DNA from: JADKCL01 sp046329055
GTDB lineage: Bacteria; Bacteroidota; Bacteroidia; J057; JADKCL01
Direction: 5' to 3'
DNA length: 64,000 nt
NCBI GenBank assembly: GCA_046329055.1
Contig: JAXLVK010000011.1
Location: 21,495-85,494, forward strand
The position numbers and the translations under genes are program-made. A model generated the notes under the pieces. That model was given only the letters and a program-made list of their open reading frames with translations. It did no database searches and was not told the DNA's origin. Shown in pieces: positions 8,646 through 16,245 of the stretch. Every line of letters starts with the position of its first letter. Positions within the stretch are counted from its first letter, which is position 1.

Positions 8646-9731
8646 ATGCCAGTTATGAGGAAGATACCAATACTGTTTTGCCTTGCGATGATGTGGACAG
8701 TGCAGGCAGCTGCCCAGACGATCACCGTTTGGCCTGGCGATGCGAACGCAACCCAACGTTGCAACCATGTGGACCTGCTGTACATCGGGCAGAACTTCGG
8801 CATGGTGGGTCCGGCGCGCAACACAGTCAGCACGCAATGGAGTGGCTTCCAGGTTCAGCCTTGGTTCATCGGCCCGGCATTCATCAATGCAGCCAACTCC
8901 GACTGCGACGGAAACGGGGTTGTCGATCGGGACGACGCCTTGGCCATCGACCAAAACTTCGGCCTGATCCATGGTGGCGGCTTTACCCTCGACGACAGTG
9001 TGACCGGGGCGCCCGGATCACCTCCCTTGCAGGTCGTACTGTCGGTGGATTCGATCTTTGTCTCTGGTCAGACCACCATCGCCTTGGACCTGAACCTGGG
9101 CTCCGCCAACAATCCCGTGGACAGCATCTATGGGTTTGCGGTGACGCTGGCTTATGACCCACTGATAGTGGACCAGGTCGTCCTCACGGGCTGGACGGGC
9201 GGATTCATCGCGGATTCCTCCGGGGCCTACATCGTCATTGGCAAGGTGGATTCAGTGGCGGGGCGCATTTTCCTCTCGATCACCCGCACCGACCACAGCA
9301 ACCGCTCTGGTTATGGCACCATCGGCACCATTGGCATCGTGATGGACGACAACATCCGCATCGCCGCCGAGTACGACCTGTTCCTGCAGCCCATCTATGC
9401 CTTAGGACTGACGCAGAGCGGGGCGATGTCGGACATGCGGCCGTTCGGGGACGTGGTCCACATCTCCACAGGTGCCATCGATCCTGACCTGCGGGCGATC
9501 AAGGTCTATCCCAACCCGATGCAGCACCAAGCCACCATCTCAAGCCCACAGACCATGATCGAACGCCTGGCACTCAGGGACATGAGCGGGCGGCTGATCT
9601 CCGCGACCAACAACATCAACAGCTTTGAAAAATCAATTGAAATAGGCCGGGTTCCGGCAGGCTGCTACATGCTAGAAGTGTACACGGCAAGTGGCCTCCT
9701 CCGCAAGAAACTGGTCGTACAATCCTATTAA
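8646..9731 (+). CDS. Secreted dockerin-like/cohesin-like protein with T9SS type A tail
   Basis: 361 residues; an ATG at 8655 (MRKIP) is an equally good start. The signal peptide ends near AAAQ (~residue 24). Residues ~28-110 hold two calcium-loop-like segments, GDANATQRCNHVDLLYIG and DCDGNGVVDRDD, spaced as in type I dockerin-like duplicates but with a long insert. Residues ~125-265 form a beta-rich domain (GFAVTLAYDPLIVDQV, GTIGTIGIVM) reminiscent of cohesin-like folds. The last ~80 residues are a T9SS type A sorting domain (VYPNPMQHQATI, DMSGRLI, GCYMLEV). It is probably exported and surface-attached or released. Two further T9SS cargo genes follow on the same strand; the first starts 24 bases after its stop. 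Confidence 0.85.
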   Translation: MPVMRKIPILFCLAMMWTVQAAAQTITVWPGDANATQRCNHVDLLYIGQNFGMVGPARNTVSTQWSGFQVQPWFIGPAFINAANSDCDGNGVVDRDDALAIDQNFGLIHGGGFTLDDSVTGAPGSPPLQVVLSVDSIFVSGQTTIALDLNLGSANNPVDSIYGFAVTLAYDPLIVDQVVLTGWTGGFIADSSGAYIVIGKVDSVAGRIFLSITRTDHSNRSGYGTIGTIGIVMDDNIRIAAEYDLFLQPIYALGLTQSGAMSDMRPFGDVVHISTGAIDPDLRAIKVYPNPMQHQATISSPQTMIERLALRDMSGRLISATNNINSFEKSIEIGRVPAGCYMLEVYTASGLLRKKLVVQSY

Positions 9732-9755
9732 GACTTGATCAATAAGAAATCTGAA

Positions 9756-11222
9756 ATGACTATGAAAAGGCTTCGTTTTCTACTCCTTTTGCTCCCACTC
9801 TGTTTTGCATGGGCCCATGCCCAGACCTACAGCGTGACGGTGTCCGGCACTGTCACAGACATCAACGGCGGCGCTCCGATCCCCAACTATCCGGTGGACG
9901 TCGTGGTGGACTCCAACTTCTTCGGGTTCAACTACTACAATACTGTCCTCACCGATGCCAACGGTGACTACCAGGACGTGATCGCCGTCCCCCTCGGCAT
10001 GAATGCAGGCACTGGTTTCACTGGCGTCCGTGACTGCACCCCGGCTGGCTACTTCTCCAACAACTTCACCTTCAGCAGCAATGCCAACAACATCCCGAAT
10101 CTGGACTTCCAGATTTGCACTGGAGGCGGTGGCGGCAACTGCAACGCCATGTTCAGCTCCAACTGGATCCAAGGCACGACCCTGGTGCAGTTCACTGACA
10201 TGTCCTCCACCTCCACTGGTAACATCAACTCCTACTCGTGGAACTTCGGTGATGGTGGCGGCTCCACTCAGCAAAACCCCAGCCACGCCTACAACGCCAT
10301 GGGCACCTACGTGGTCTGCCTGACCATCAGCACGACCCTGGGCTGCACCAGCACCTACTGTGACTCCGTGCAAGTCGGCGGTGGCGGCGGTGGCATCAAC
10401 TGCAACGCAGCGCTGAGCACCACCCTGAACCCCAACGGCAGCTACAGCTTCACCGCCAGCGGCACCGGCACCGGCGTGCCCTTCTCCTACAACTTTGACT
10501 TCGGCGATGGCAACTCTTCCTCTGGCAGCTCCGCCACCGCCTCCCATACCTATGCCGCCAATGGCACCTACATCGTCTGCGTGGACGTGATGTTCTCCGA
10601 CTCCTGCAGCGCCCGTGCTTGCGACACCATCGTGGTAGGCGGCATGCTGCAATGCCAAGCCGGCTTCTACTGGTACCCCGACACCACCGGCCAATACAGC
10701 ATCATCGTGGTGAACACCTCCACCGGCAACAACCTGACCTACCAGTGGACCTTCGGCGATGGCTCCGGCAGCCAACAAGCCTATCCGCAGCACACCTACA
10801 ACGGCCCTGGCACCTACGTGGTCTGCGTGACCATCGCCTCCAACAACCCGCAGTGCACCAGTACCTACTGCGACAGCCTGGTGGTGGTAAACAAGGTCGC
10901 AACCCCCTTCACCATCAACGTGATCGCCAGCGGTGCCACCGCCAACGAGCCTGTGCAGCCGCTCAATGCCGCTGTGAGCCTCTACCCCAACCCGGCGCAT
11001 GACCATCTGCAAATCGATGTCACGCTGGAAGATGCCGCTCCTGTGAGCCTGCAACTGATGGACCTGAGTGGCCGCGCCGTTCAGACTGAGAACCCCGGCT
11101 ACCTCGGCTCCGGCAAGCATGGCATCCGCATCGACACCCGCGACCTGCCCGCAGGCTTGTACCTCGCACGTGTCCAAGCAGGTGGCAGCATCAGCACCCA
11201 CAAAGTGCTCATCGCACACTGA
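9756..11222 (+). CDS. PKD-domain secreted protein with T9SS type A tail
   Basis: 488 residues from the ATG at 9756 (9762 is also possible; both give the signal peptide MKRLRFLLLLLPLCFAWAHAQ-type). After the signal a carboxypeptidase-regulatory-like module (VTVSGTVTDINGG...) leads into three PKD domains marked by WNFGDG, FDFGDG and WTFGDG at roughly residues 165, 245 and 335, joined by Gly-rich linkers and paired cysteines. The C-terminus (~415-488) is a type A sorting domain (LYPNPAHDHLQI, LMDLSGRAV, LPAGLYLARV). Serine/threonine-rich PKD cores suggest a structural or binding role at the cell surface; there is no enzyme domain. It is a paralogue of the next gene, with the same domain order. 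Confidence 0.92.
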   Translation: MTMKRLRFLLLLLPLCFAWAHAQTYSVTVSGTVTDINGGAPIPNYPVDVVVDSNFFGFNYYNTVLTDANGDYQDVIAVPLGMNAGTGFTGVRDCTPAGYFSNNFTFSSNANNIPNLDFQICTGGGGGNCNAMFSSNWIQGTTLVQFTDMSSTSTGNINSYSWNFGDGGGSTQQNPSHAYNAMGTYVVCLTISTTLGCTSTYCDSVQVGGGGGGINCNAALSTTLNPNGSYSFTASGTGTGVPFSYNFDFGDGNSSSGSSATASHTYAANGTYIVCVDVMFSDSCSARACDTIVVGGMLQCQAGFYWYPDTTGQYSIIVVNTSTGNNLTYQWTFGDGSGSQQAYPQHTYNGPGTYVVCVTIASNNPQCTSTYCDSLVVVNKVATPFTINVIASGATANEPVQPLNAAVSLYPNPAHDHLQIDVTLEDAAPVSLQLMDLSGRAVQTENPGYLGSGKHGIRIDTRDLPAGLYLARVQAGGSISTHKVLIAH

Positions 11223-11255
11223 TATACCATCCTATTTATTCCTATATCAGCTCGC

Positions 11256-11290
11256 AAGCCCCGCCCCGCCAGGCGGGGCTTGTATTTTTT
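11256..11290 (+). terminator. Intrinsic terminator
   Basis: A perfect 10-bp GC-rich stem (11256-11265 with 11272-11281), a 6-base loop and a run of T. It follows the PKD gene ending at 11222. Confidence 0.92.
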
Positions 11291-11373
11291 TCGATGAGAT
11301 TCCTCAATGAACTTTTGAAGGATGCCGCCCGTTTCCGACCTTAGACGACTGGCTATGTGCCACTTACTCATCA

Positions 11374-12813
11374 ATGAAAAAACTGCTTTACACCATCTCG
11401 CTTGCGCTCTTGTTCTCTTTTGGTTGGCTTCACGCCCAATCCATCATGGTTTCGGGCACTGTCACAGACTCTCTGAATGGCAGCCCGATCCCCAACTACA
11501 TCGTGCAGCTGGACGTCTATGACACGACCAACATGCTCACGACCTCTGGCACCATGCTCACAGACTCCATGGGGCAGTACAATTTTGCTGTCACGACCGT
11601 GAATGGCCCATTCGTGGGCTGGTTTGACGTGTATGTCTATGATTGCAATGGGGCGCTGAACTCCCTCCATTTTGGATACCTTGGAGGCAATGCCTTTCAC
11701 AATGGCGTTGATTTCCAGATTTGCGCCGCTCCAGCCTCTTGCAACGCAGCCTTCACCGCCTCGACCATCCCCGGCAACCCTGCCGTTTCCTTCTCCAACC
11801 TCTCCACCACCAATTCTGGATCGGTCGTGAGCTGGAACTGGGACTTTGGCGACCAGAACACCGGAACCGGGCCCAACCCCAGCCATACCTACGCCTCCAC
11901 GGGCACCTACCAAGTCTGCCTCACCATCGCGACCTCCAATGGCTGCACCTCCACCTTCTGCGACTCCGTGACAGCAGGAGCAGCACAATCCAACTGCACC
12001 GCAAGCCTCACTTACACGCAGTTGCCTTCAGGGGCCTTCGGATTCGTGGTCACCGCCTCTGGCACGGGAGTGCCAGTCCAGTATTTCTATGACTTCGCCG
12101 ACGGCAACGTGCTGACTTCCCCCTACGACACAGTGACGCACAGCTACCCCAACGGAGGCACCATGCAACCCTGCGTCACCGTGCTCTTCTCCGACTCTTG
12201 CGTGGCAACGGCCTGCACCACAGTGTTTGCGGGAATATTCTGCCAAGCCCTCTTCTACGCCGTCCCCGACACCACCGGACAGTATTCCTTGCTCCTGGTG
12301 AACAATTCCTTTGGCACCAACCTGGTCTATAGCTGGAGTTTTGGCGATGGGGGCACATCCACCCTCGCCTATCCGCAGCATACCTATGCGGGGGTTGGCA
12401 CTTACGCGATTTGCCTCGACATCACGGACACCGTCTCCTCCTGCTTCTCCAATTTCTGCGACTCCATCACGGTGACCCAGAAGCAATTGGCCGCCTTCAC
12501 GATCCAAGTCGTGCCTCCGGGAGGATTGACAGGCGCCACCACTCCATCGCCGGATCCGATCTCCGATCTGAGCATCTATCCCAACCCCGTCGGGGAAACT
12601 CTGAACCTCAAGCTGACCCTTGAGCAACGCAGCATGGTCAATGTCCGACTCATGGACCTCAATGGTCGCATAGTGAAGTCGGTTGACGGCGGAATCAAGG
12701 CGGCCGGGATGCAGGACCTGAAAATGGACGTCCGCGAAATCCCAGCTGGATTGTACCTGCTGCAGGTGGATGCCAATGGGACGACGACCCGACGAGTCGC
12801 TGTCGTTCACTGA
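11374..12813 (+). CDS. PKD-domain secreted protein with T9SS type A tail (paralogue)
   Basis: 479 residues, starting at the ATG at 11374 with signal peptide MKKLLYTISLALLFSFGWLHAQ. The domain order copies the previous gene: regulatory-like module (VSGTVTDSLNGSPIPNY), three PKD-like domains (WDFGDQ, YDFADG, WSFGDG) and a type A tail (IYPNPVGETLNLKL, LMDLNGRIV, IPAGLYLLQV). The second PKD core is degenerate (FADG instead of FGDG). The tandem arrangement and matching architecture point to gene duplication followed by divergence. A terminator between the two genes suggests separate transcripts. Function beyond surface display is unknown. Confidence 0.92.
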   Translation: MKKLLYTISLALLFSFGWLHAQSIMVSGTVTDSLNGSPIPNYIVQLDVYDTTNMLTTSGTMLTDSMGQYNFAVTTVNGPFVGWFDVYVYDCNGALNSLHFGYLGGNAFHNGVDFQICAAPASCNAAFTASTIPGNPAVSFSNLSTTNSGSVVSWNWDFGDQNTGTGPNPSHTYASTGTYQVCLTIATSNGCTSTFCDSVTAGAAQSNCTASLTYTQLPSGAFGFVVTASGTGVPVQYFYDFADGNVLTSPYDTVTHSYPNGGTMQPCVTVLFSDSCVATACTTVFAGIFCQALFYAVPDTTGQYSLLLVNNSFGTNLVYSWSFGDGGTSTLAYPQHTYAGVGTYAICLDITDTVSSCFSNFCDSITVTQKQLAAFTIQVVPPGGLTGATTPSPDPISDLSIYPNPVGETLNLKLTLEQRSMVNVRLMDLNGRIVKSVDGGIKAAGMQDLKMDVREIPAGLYLLQVDANGTTTRRVAVVH

Positions 12814-12850
12814 GGCTTGGTTTTCGAAAATCGGGCCTACCGCCCAAAAC

Positions 12851-12891
12851 GAAAGAGGGACGCAGCAACACCGCGTCCCTCTTTCTGTTTT
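12851..12891. terminator. Bidirectional intrinsic terminator
   Basis: A perfect 13-bp stem (12851-12863 with 12873-12885) and a 9-base loop, with A-rich sequence on the left and T-rich on the right. It sits between the convergent genes ending at 12813 (+) and 12903 (-). Confidence 0.88.
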
Positions 12892-12902
12892 CACTCAACT
12901 GC

Positions 12903-14996
12903 TCAGCGCAGGTCCTTGATGATCGCGCAGGCTTCGTTGAGGTAGATGTCTTTTTGGAGGCCCTCGACCCACTCCTTGTTCATCTTGATCCGGACAGTAT
13001 CCGTGTTGATGGTGGCGAGGTCGCTGGGCAGGTTCACGACATTGGTGCCTTTGATGGGCTTGAAGGCGTTTTTGTAGGCCTCAGCCTCTTCCTTCAGGCG
13101 CTTCTCCTCGGCGCGGTAGGCGTCGATGTTCAGGGAGCGGGTCTTCTGGTCGCGCTGTGCCTTCATGCGCTGGGCATTTTCCTCTGCGACCTTGAAGAGG
13201 GGATCCTTGCCGGTACGCTCGCGGGAGTTCTTGCGAATCTTGGCGTAGTCGTCGCTGTCCAGCTTCCAGAGGGAATACTCGCAAGGAGCGATCTCGTCCC
13301 AGGGCATGACGTAGTCTTGCTCCTTCTCGCCGCGGTCCACGTAGGTGTAGGCATCCGGCAGGATCACATCAGGGGTCACACCCTTGAGCTGGGTTGCGCC
13401 GCCATTGATCCGGTAGAATTTCTGGGTGGTGAGCTTGATGGAGCCGAGGGGCTTGAGCTCGTTTTCGCCGCGCAGGCTATTGTCCAGATCGAAGAAGCGC
13501 TGGACGGTTCCCTTGCCAAAGGTCGGGGTGCCCACGATGATGCCGCGCTTGTAGTCTTGGATGGCGGCAGCCATGATCTCGGAAGCGGAGGCGCTGCTGC
13601 TGTTCACGAGGATCACGAGCGGGCCGTCGTACAGGGTCTTGGGATCGCGGTCCTCGAGGACTTGGGGCTCGCCGTAGCGGCTGCGCACCTGCACGATCGG
13701 GCCATTGTCAATGAAGAGGCCGGACATTTCCACCACGTCCATCAAGGAACCGCCACCATTGTTGCGGAGGTCGATGATGAGGCCATCCATGCCTTGGGTC
13801 TTCAGTTTCTCGACCTCGTCGCGGACGTCTTTGGCGCAGGTGCGGCCATTTTTGTCCTGGAAGTCGGCGTAGAACTTGGGCAGCTTGATATAGCCGACAC
13901 CTTTATTGGTGTAGGAATTCTTGATGATGGCGGAGCGGGCGTAGGTCTCCTCCAGTATCACCACGTCGCGGATGATGGAGATGATCTTGGTGCTGCCGTC
14001 GGGCTTCTTGACGGTGAGGCGAACCTCGGTGCCTTTGGGGCCACGGATGAACTTGACGGCATCGTCCACGCGCATGTCCACGAGGTCCACAGGCTCATCC
14101 TTGCCTTGGGCGACCTTCAGGATGATGTCGTCCTCTGCGAGTTCGCCTTGGCGGTAGCAAGCGCTTCCGGGGACGATGGCAGCGACTTGGATATAGCCGT
14201 CCTTTTCTTGGAGGGTCGCGCCGATGCCTTCGAGCTTGCCGGACATCTGAATGTCGAAATTCTCCTTGTCAGCCGGCGGGAAGTAGCCAGTATGGGGATC
14301 ATAGACATTGGTGATGGTGTTCAGGAAGAGGCTGTGACGATCGTCCAGGTCCATCTTGTCCATGCGCTTGGCCCAATCGTCGTAGGTCTTCATGACCTTG
14401 GCGCGGGCATCTTGCTCGAGTTCGTCGAAGCTCTTCTGAGGAGCGCCGGCGGGATTGCTTTCGGTTTTCTCTTGGAGGTCGAGCTCGGTCACGATACGGC
14501 TTAGCACGTTCCACTTGAGGAGTTTGCGCCAGCGGTCCTTGAGTTCCTTTTCGTCCTTGGCCCAAGCCATTTCATCGGCATCGAGTTCCACGGTTTCCTC
14601 CACCTTGAAGTCAAATGGTTGCGTCAGGATCTCCTTGTAGAAGCCCTTGACCATTTCCATCCGCTGATTGTAGATCGCATCGACCTGATTGAAGAAGTCG
14701 TAGTGCCCTTCGTTGATCTGATTGTCGATCTGCTCCTTGGAGGAGACGAACGAGTTGATGTCCGCCTGGGTGAAGTATCGCTTGCTGTAGTCCAAGCGGT
14801 CCAAGTACAGTTGGAAGACTTTTTTCGAGAACTCGTCGTCGATGTTGTAGGGATTGTAATGGCTGGAATTGATCCCCTGAACGATCAACTTCATGATCAC
14901 CTCATCCTTGACCTGATCACGGTCGTAGGACCTGTAGGCGACCAAGCCCAACATGCTCAGTGCGATGGAAAGGACAGCAAACTTCGTGTAACGCAT
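12903..14996 (-). CDS. prc: Tail-specific (carboxy-terminal processing) protease, S41 family
   Basis: 697 residues. An N-terminal hydrophobic segment (residues ~5-22) anchors or exports the protein to the periplasm. A helical N-terminal region (~40-240) with DRLDYSKRYF and DPHTGYFPP is typical of the long Prc/Tsp type. A PDZ domain follows (~250-340), then the S41 core. The catalytic Ser lies in NSSSASASEI near residue 465 and the Lys in GTPTFGKGTVQ near 490. The oxyanion-region motif LIIDLRNNGGGS is also present. A C-terminal DUF3340-like helical part completes the family's usual length. The enzyme degrades or trims periplasmic proteins from the C-terminus and often affects peptidoglycan enzymes. 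It is transcribed alone, convergent with the PKD gene. Confidence 0.93.
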   Translation of the reverse strand: MRYTKFAVLSIALSMLGLVAYRSYDRDQVKDEVIMKLIVQGINSSHYNPYNIDDEFSKKVFQLYLDRLDYSKRYFTQADINSFVSSKEQIDNQINEGHYDFFNQVDAIYNQRMEMVKGFYKEILTQPFDFKVEETVELDADEMAWAKDEKELKDRWRKLLKWNVLSRIVTELDLQEKTESNPAGAPQKSFDELEQDARAKVMKTYDDWAKRMDKMDLDDRHSLFLNTITNVYDPHTGYFPPADKENFDIQMSGKLEGIGATLQEKDGYIQVAAIVPGSACYRQGELAEDDIILKVAQGKDEPVDLVDMRVDDAVKFIRGPKGTEVRLTVKKPDGSTKIISIIRDVVILEETYARSAIIKNSYTNKGVGYIKLPKFYADFQDKNGRTCAKDVRDEVEKLKTQGMDGLIIDLRNNGGGSLMDVVEMSGLFIDNGPIVQVRSRYGEPQVLEDRDPKTLYDGPLVILVNSSSASASEIMAAAIQDYKRGIIVGTPTFGKGTVQRFFDLDNSLRGENELKPLGSIKLTTQKFYRINGGATQLKGVTPDVILPDAYTYVDRGEKEQDYVMPWDEIAPCEYSLWKLDSDDYAKIRKNSRERTGKDPLFKVAEENAQRMKAQRDQKTRSLNIDAYRAEEKRLKEEAEAYKNAFKPIKGTNVVNLPSDLATINTDTVRIKMNKEWVEGLQKDIYLNEACAIIKDLR

Positions 14997-15129
14997 ACCA
15001 ATGAATCATCCCCATTGGGGGAACTGCTAGATTGAACGTAAAAATTAGTCGATTGTTACTGCAAATGCTAACCAAAACAGGGTGATTGTGGAAAATCCGC
15101 AAGATTTCCACCTCCCCGACCTGGCCGCC

Positions 15130-15941
15130 TTACTTTTCGATCTTGGTGTAGGACGCGACGATTCCCCGAATCAATGCGGAGCTGAAGCCCTGGTGTTCCA
15201 TCTCGTTGAGGCCGACGATGGTGCATCCCTTGGGGGTCGTGACCTTGTCGATTTCCTCCTCCGGATGCCGTCCTCCTTGGAGCAGGAGCTCAGCGGCACC
15301 CTTCACAGTTTGATTGGCAATGAGGCTCGCAGTCTGACTGTCGAATCCGATTTGAATCCCGCCTTGCACCATGGCACGGATGAAGCGCATTACGTAGGCA
15401 ATCCCGCAAGCACCCAGCACGGTTGCGGCCTCCATGAGGCTTTCCTCGATCTGCACCGTGCGGCCCAGTTGCTCGAAGAGGGCGGTGACCAAGTCGAATC
15501 CCTCGCTTTTGCCACGCGGATGGCTGATGCAAGTGATGCTTTGGGCGATGCCCGTGGCGGTGTTGGGCATGGCACGGAAGACCTTGGCACGACCGCCAGA
15601 CCATTCCGAGAGCTGCTTCAACTCGATGCTGCTCATCACCGAGACGACGATCTTGCTGCCATCCAATGCAGGGGCGATTTCGTTCAGGATCTCCTGCGCC
15701 TTGAAGGGCTTGAGGCCAGGATCACGATGTCCGCCCCGCGCACGGCGGACGCTGTGTCCTCGGTGACTTGGATGCCAGCTGCCGCCAGATCGTCCAACAG
15801 GTGCAACTGACGGCGGGTGCAGGTGATATGCGCCGCCGGGATTTCCCCGCCCATTGCCCAGCCGAGCGCCATGGATTGACCGAGGTTGCCTGCGCCGATC
15901 ACGGCGACACGGACGGATGAAAGGTTGAGGGAGGTGGACAT
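15130..15941 (-). pseudogene. proC: Pyrroline-5-carboxylate reductase, frameshifted
   Basis: The gene reads as two pieces. The N-terminal piece starts at the ATG at 15941 with VAVIGAGNLGQSMALGW, the NAD(P)-binding GxGxxG loop, and runs to ADIVILA. The second piece resumes at LDGSKIVVSVMSSI and continues through FRAMPNTATGIAQSIT to the family's C-terminal helical domain. At 15713/15714 one base is missing: restoring it gives the expected ILAVKPFKAQEIL and an uninterrupted 270-residue protein, the normal ProC length. Intact ProC makes proline from pyrroline-5-carboxylate in the cytoplasm. As proline synthesis is usually essential without uptake, either a sequencing error or a second copy elsewhere is likely. 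Confidence 0.88.
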
Positions 15942-16245
15942 ATCTGGCTTTTGAGTCAAAATGGCTGCGAATATAGCCTAGACTACAACGAATGCCAACA
16001 CGAGTCCGAGGGTCATTTTCTTTCGAATATGATTTACATCAGCATTGATTTTCATTTCGATCCACTCAGAACGCACCTTTTTCGCGAGTTGGCACCCCCC
16101 TGCATTCCGTCAATCTCCCCCGGAGTCTTACACGGGCATTGACTTTGCTGGACCGAATCCTCATCTTCGACCATCTGCACCCATTGGTGGAATATGGGCT
16201 GCAGGGAGTGTACTTTTTAGATACTATACAAAACCTGTTACCCGT

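Noticed and set aside
12954..14504. Long plus-strand open frame of 516 codons across the protease gene
   Set aside because: It is the antisense of prc; its product is an unbroken Val/Leu/Asp/Gly-rich string with no motif, as GC-rich shadows usually are.
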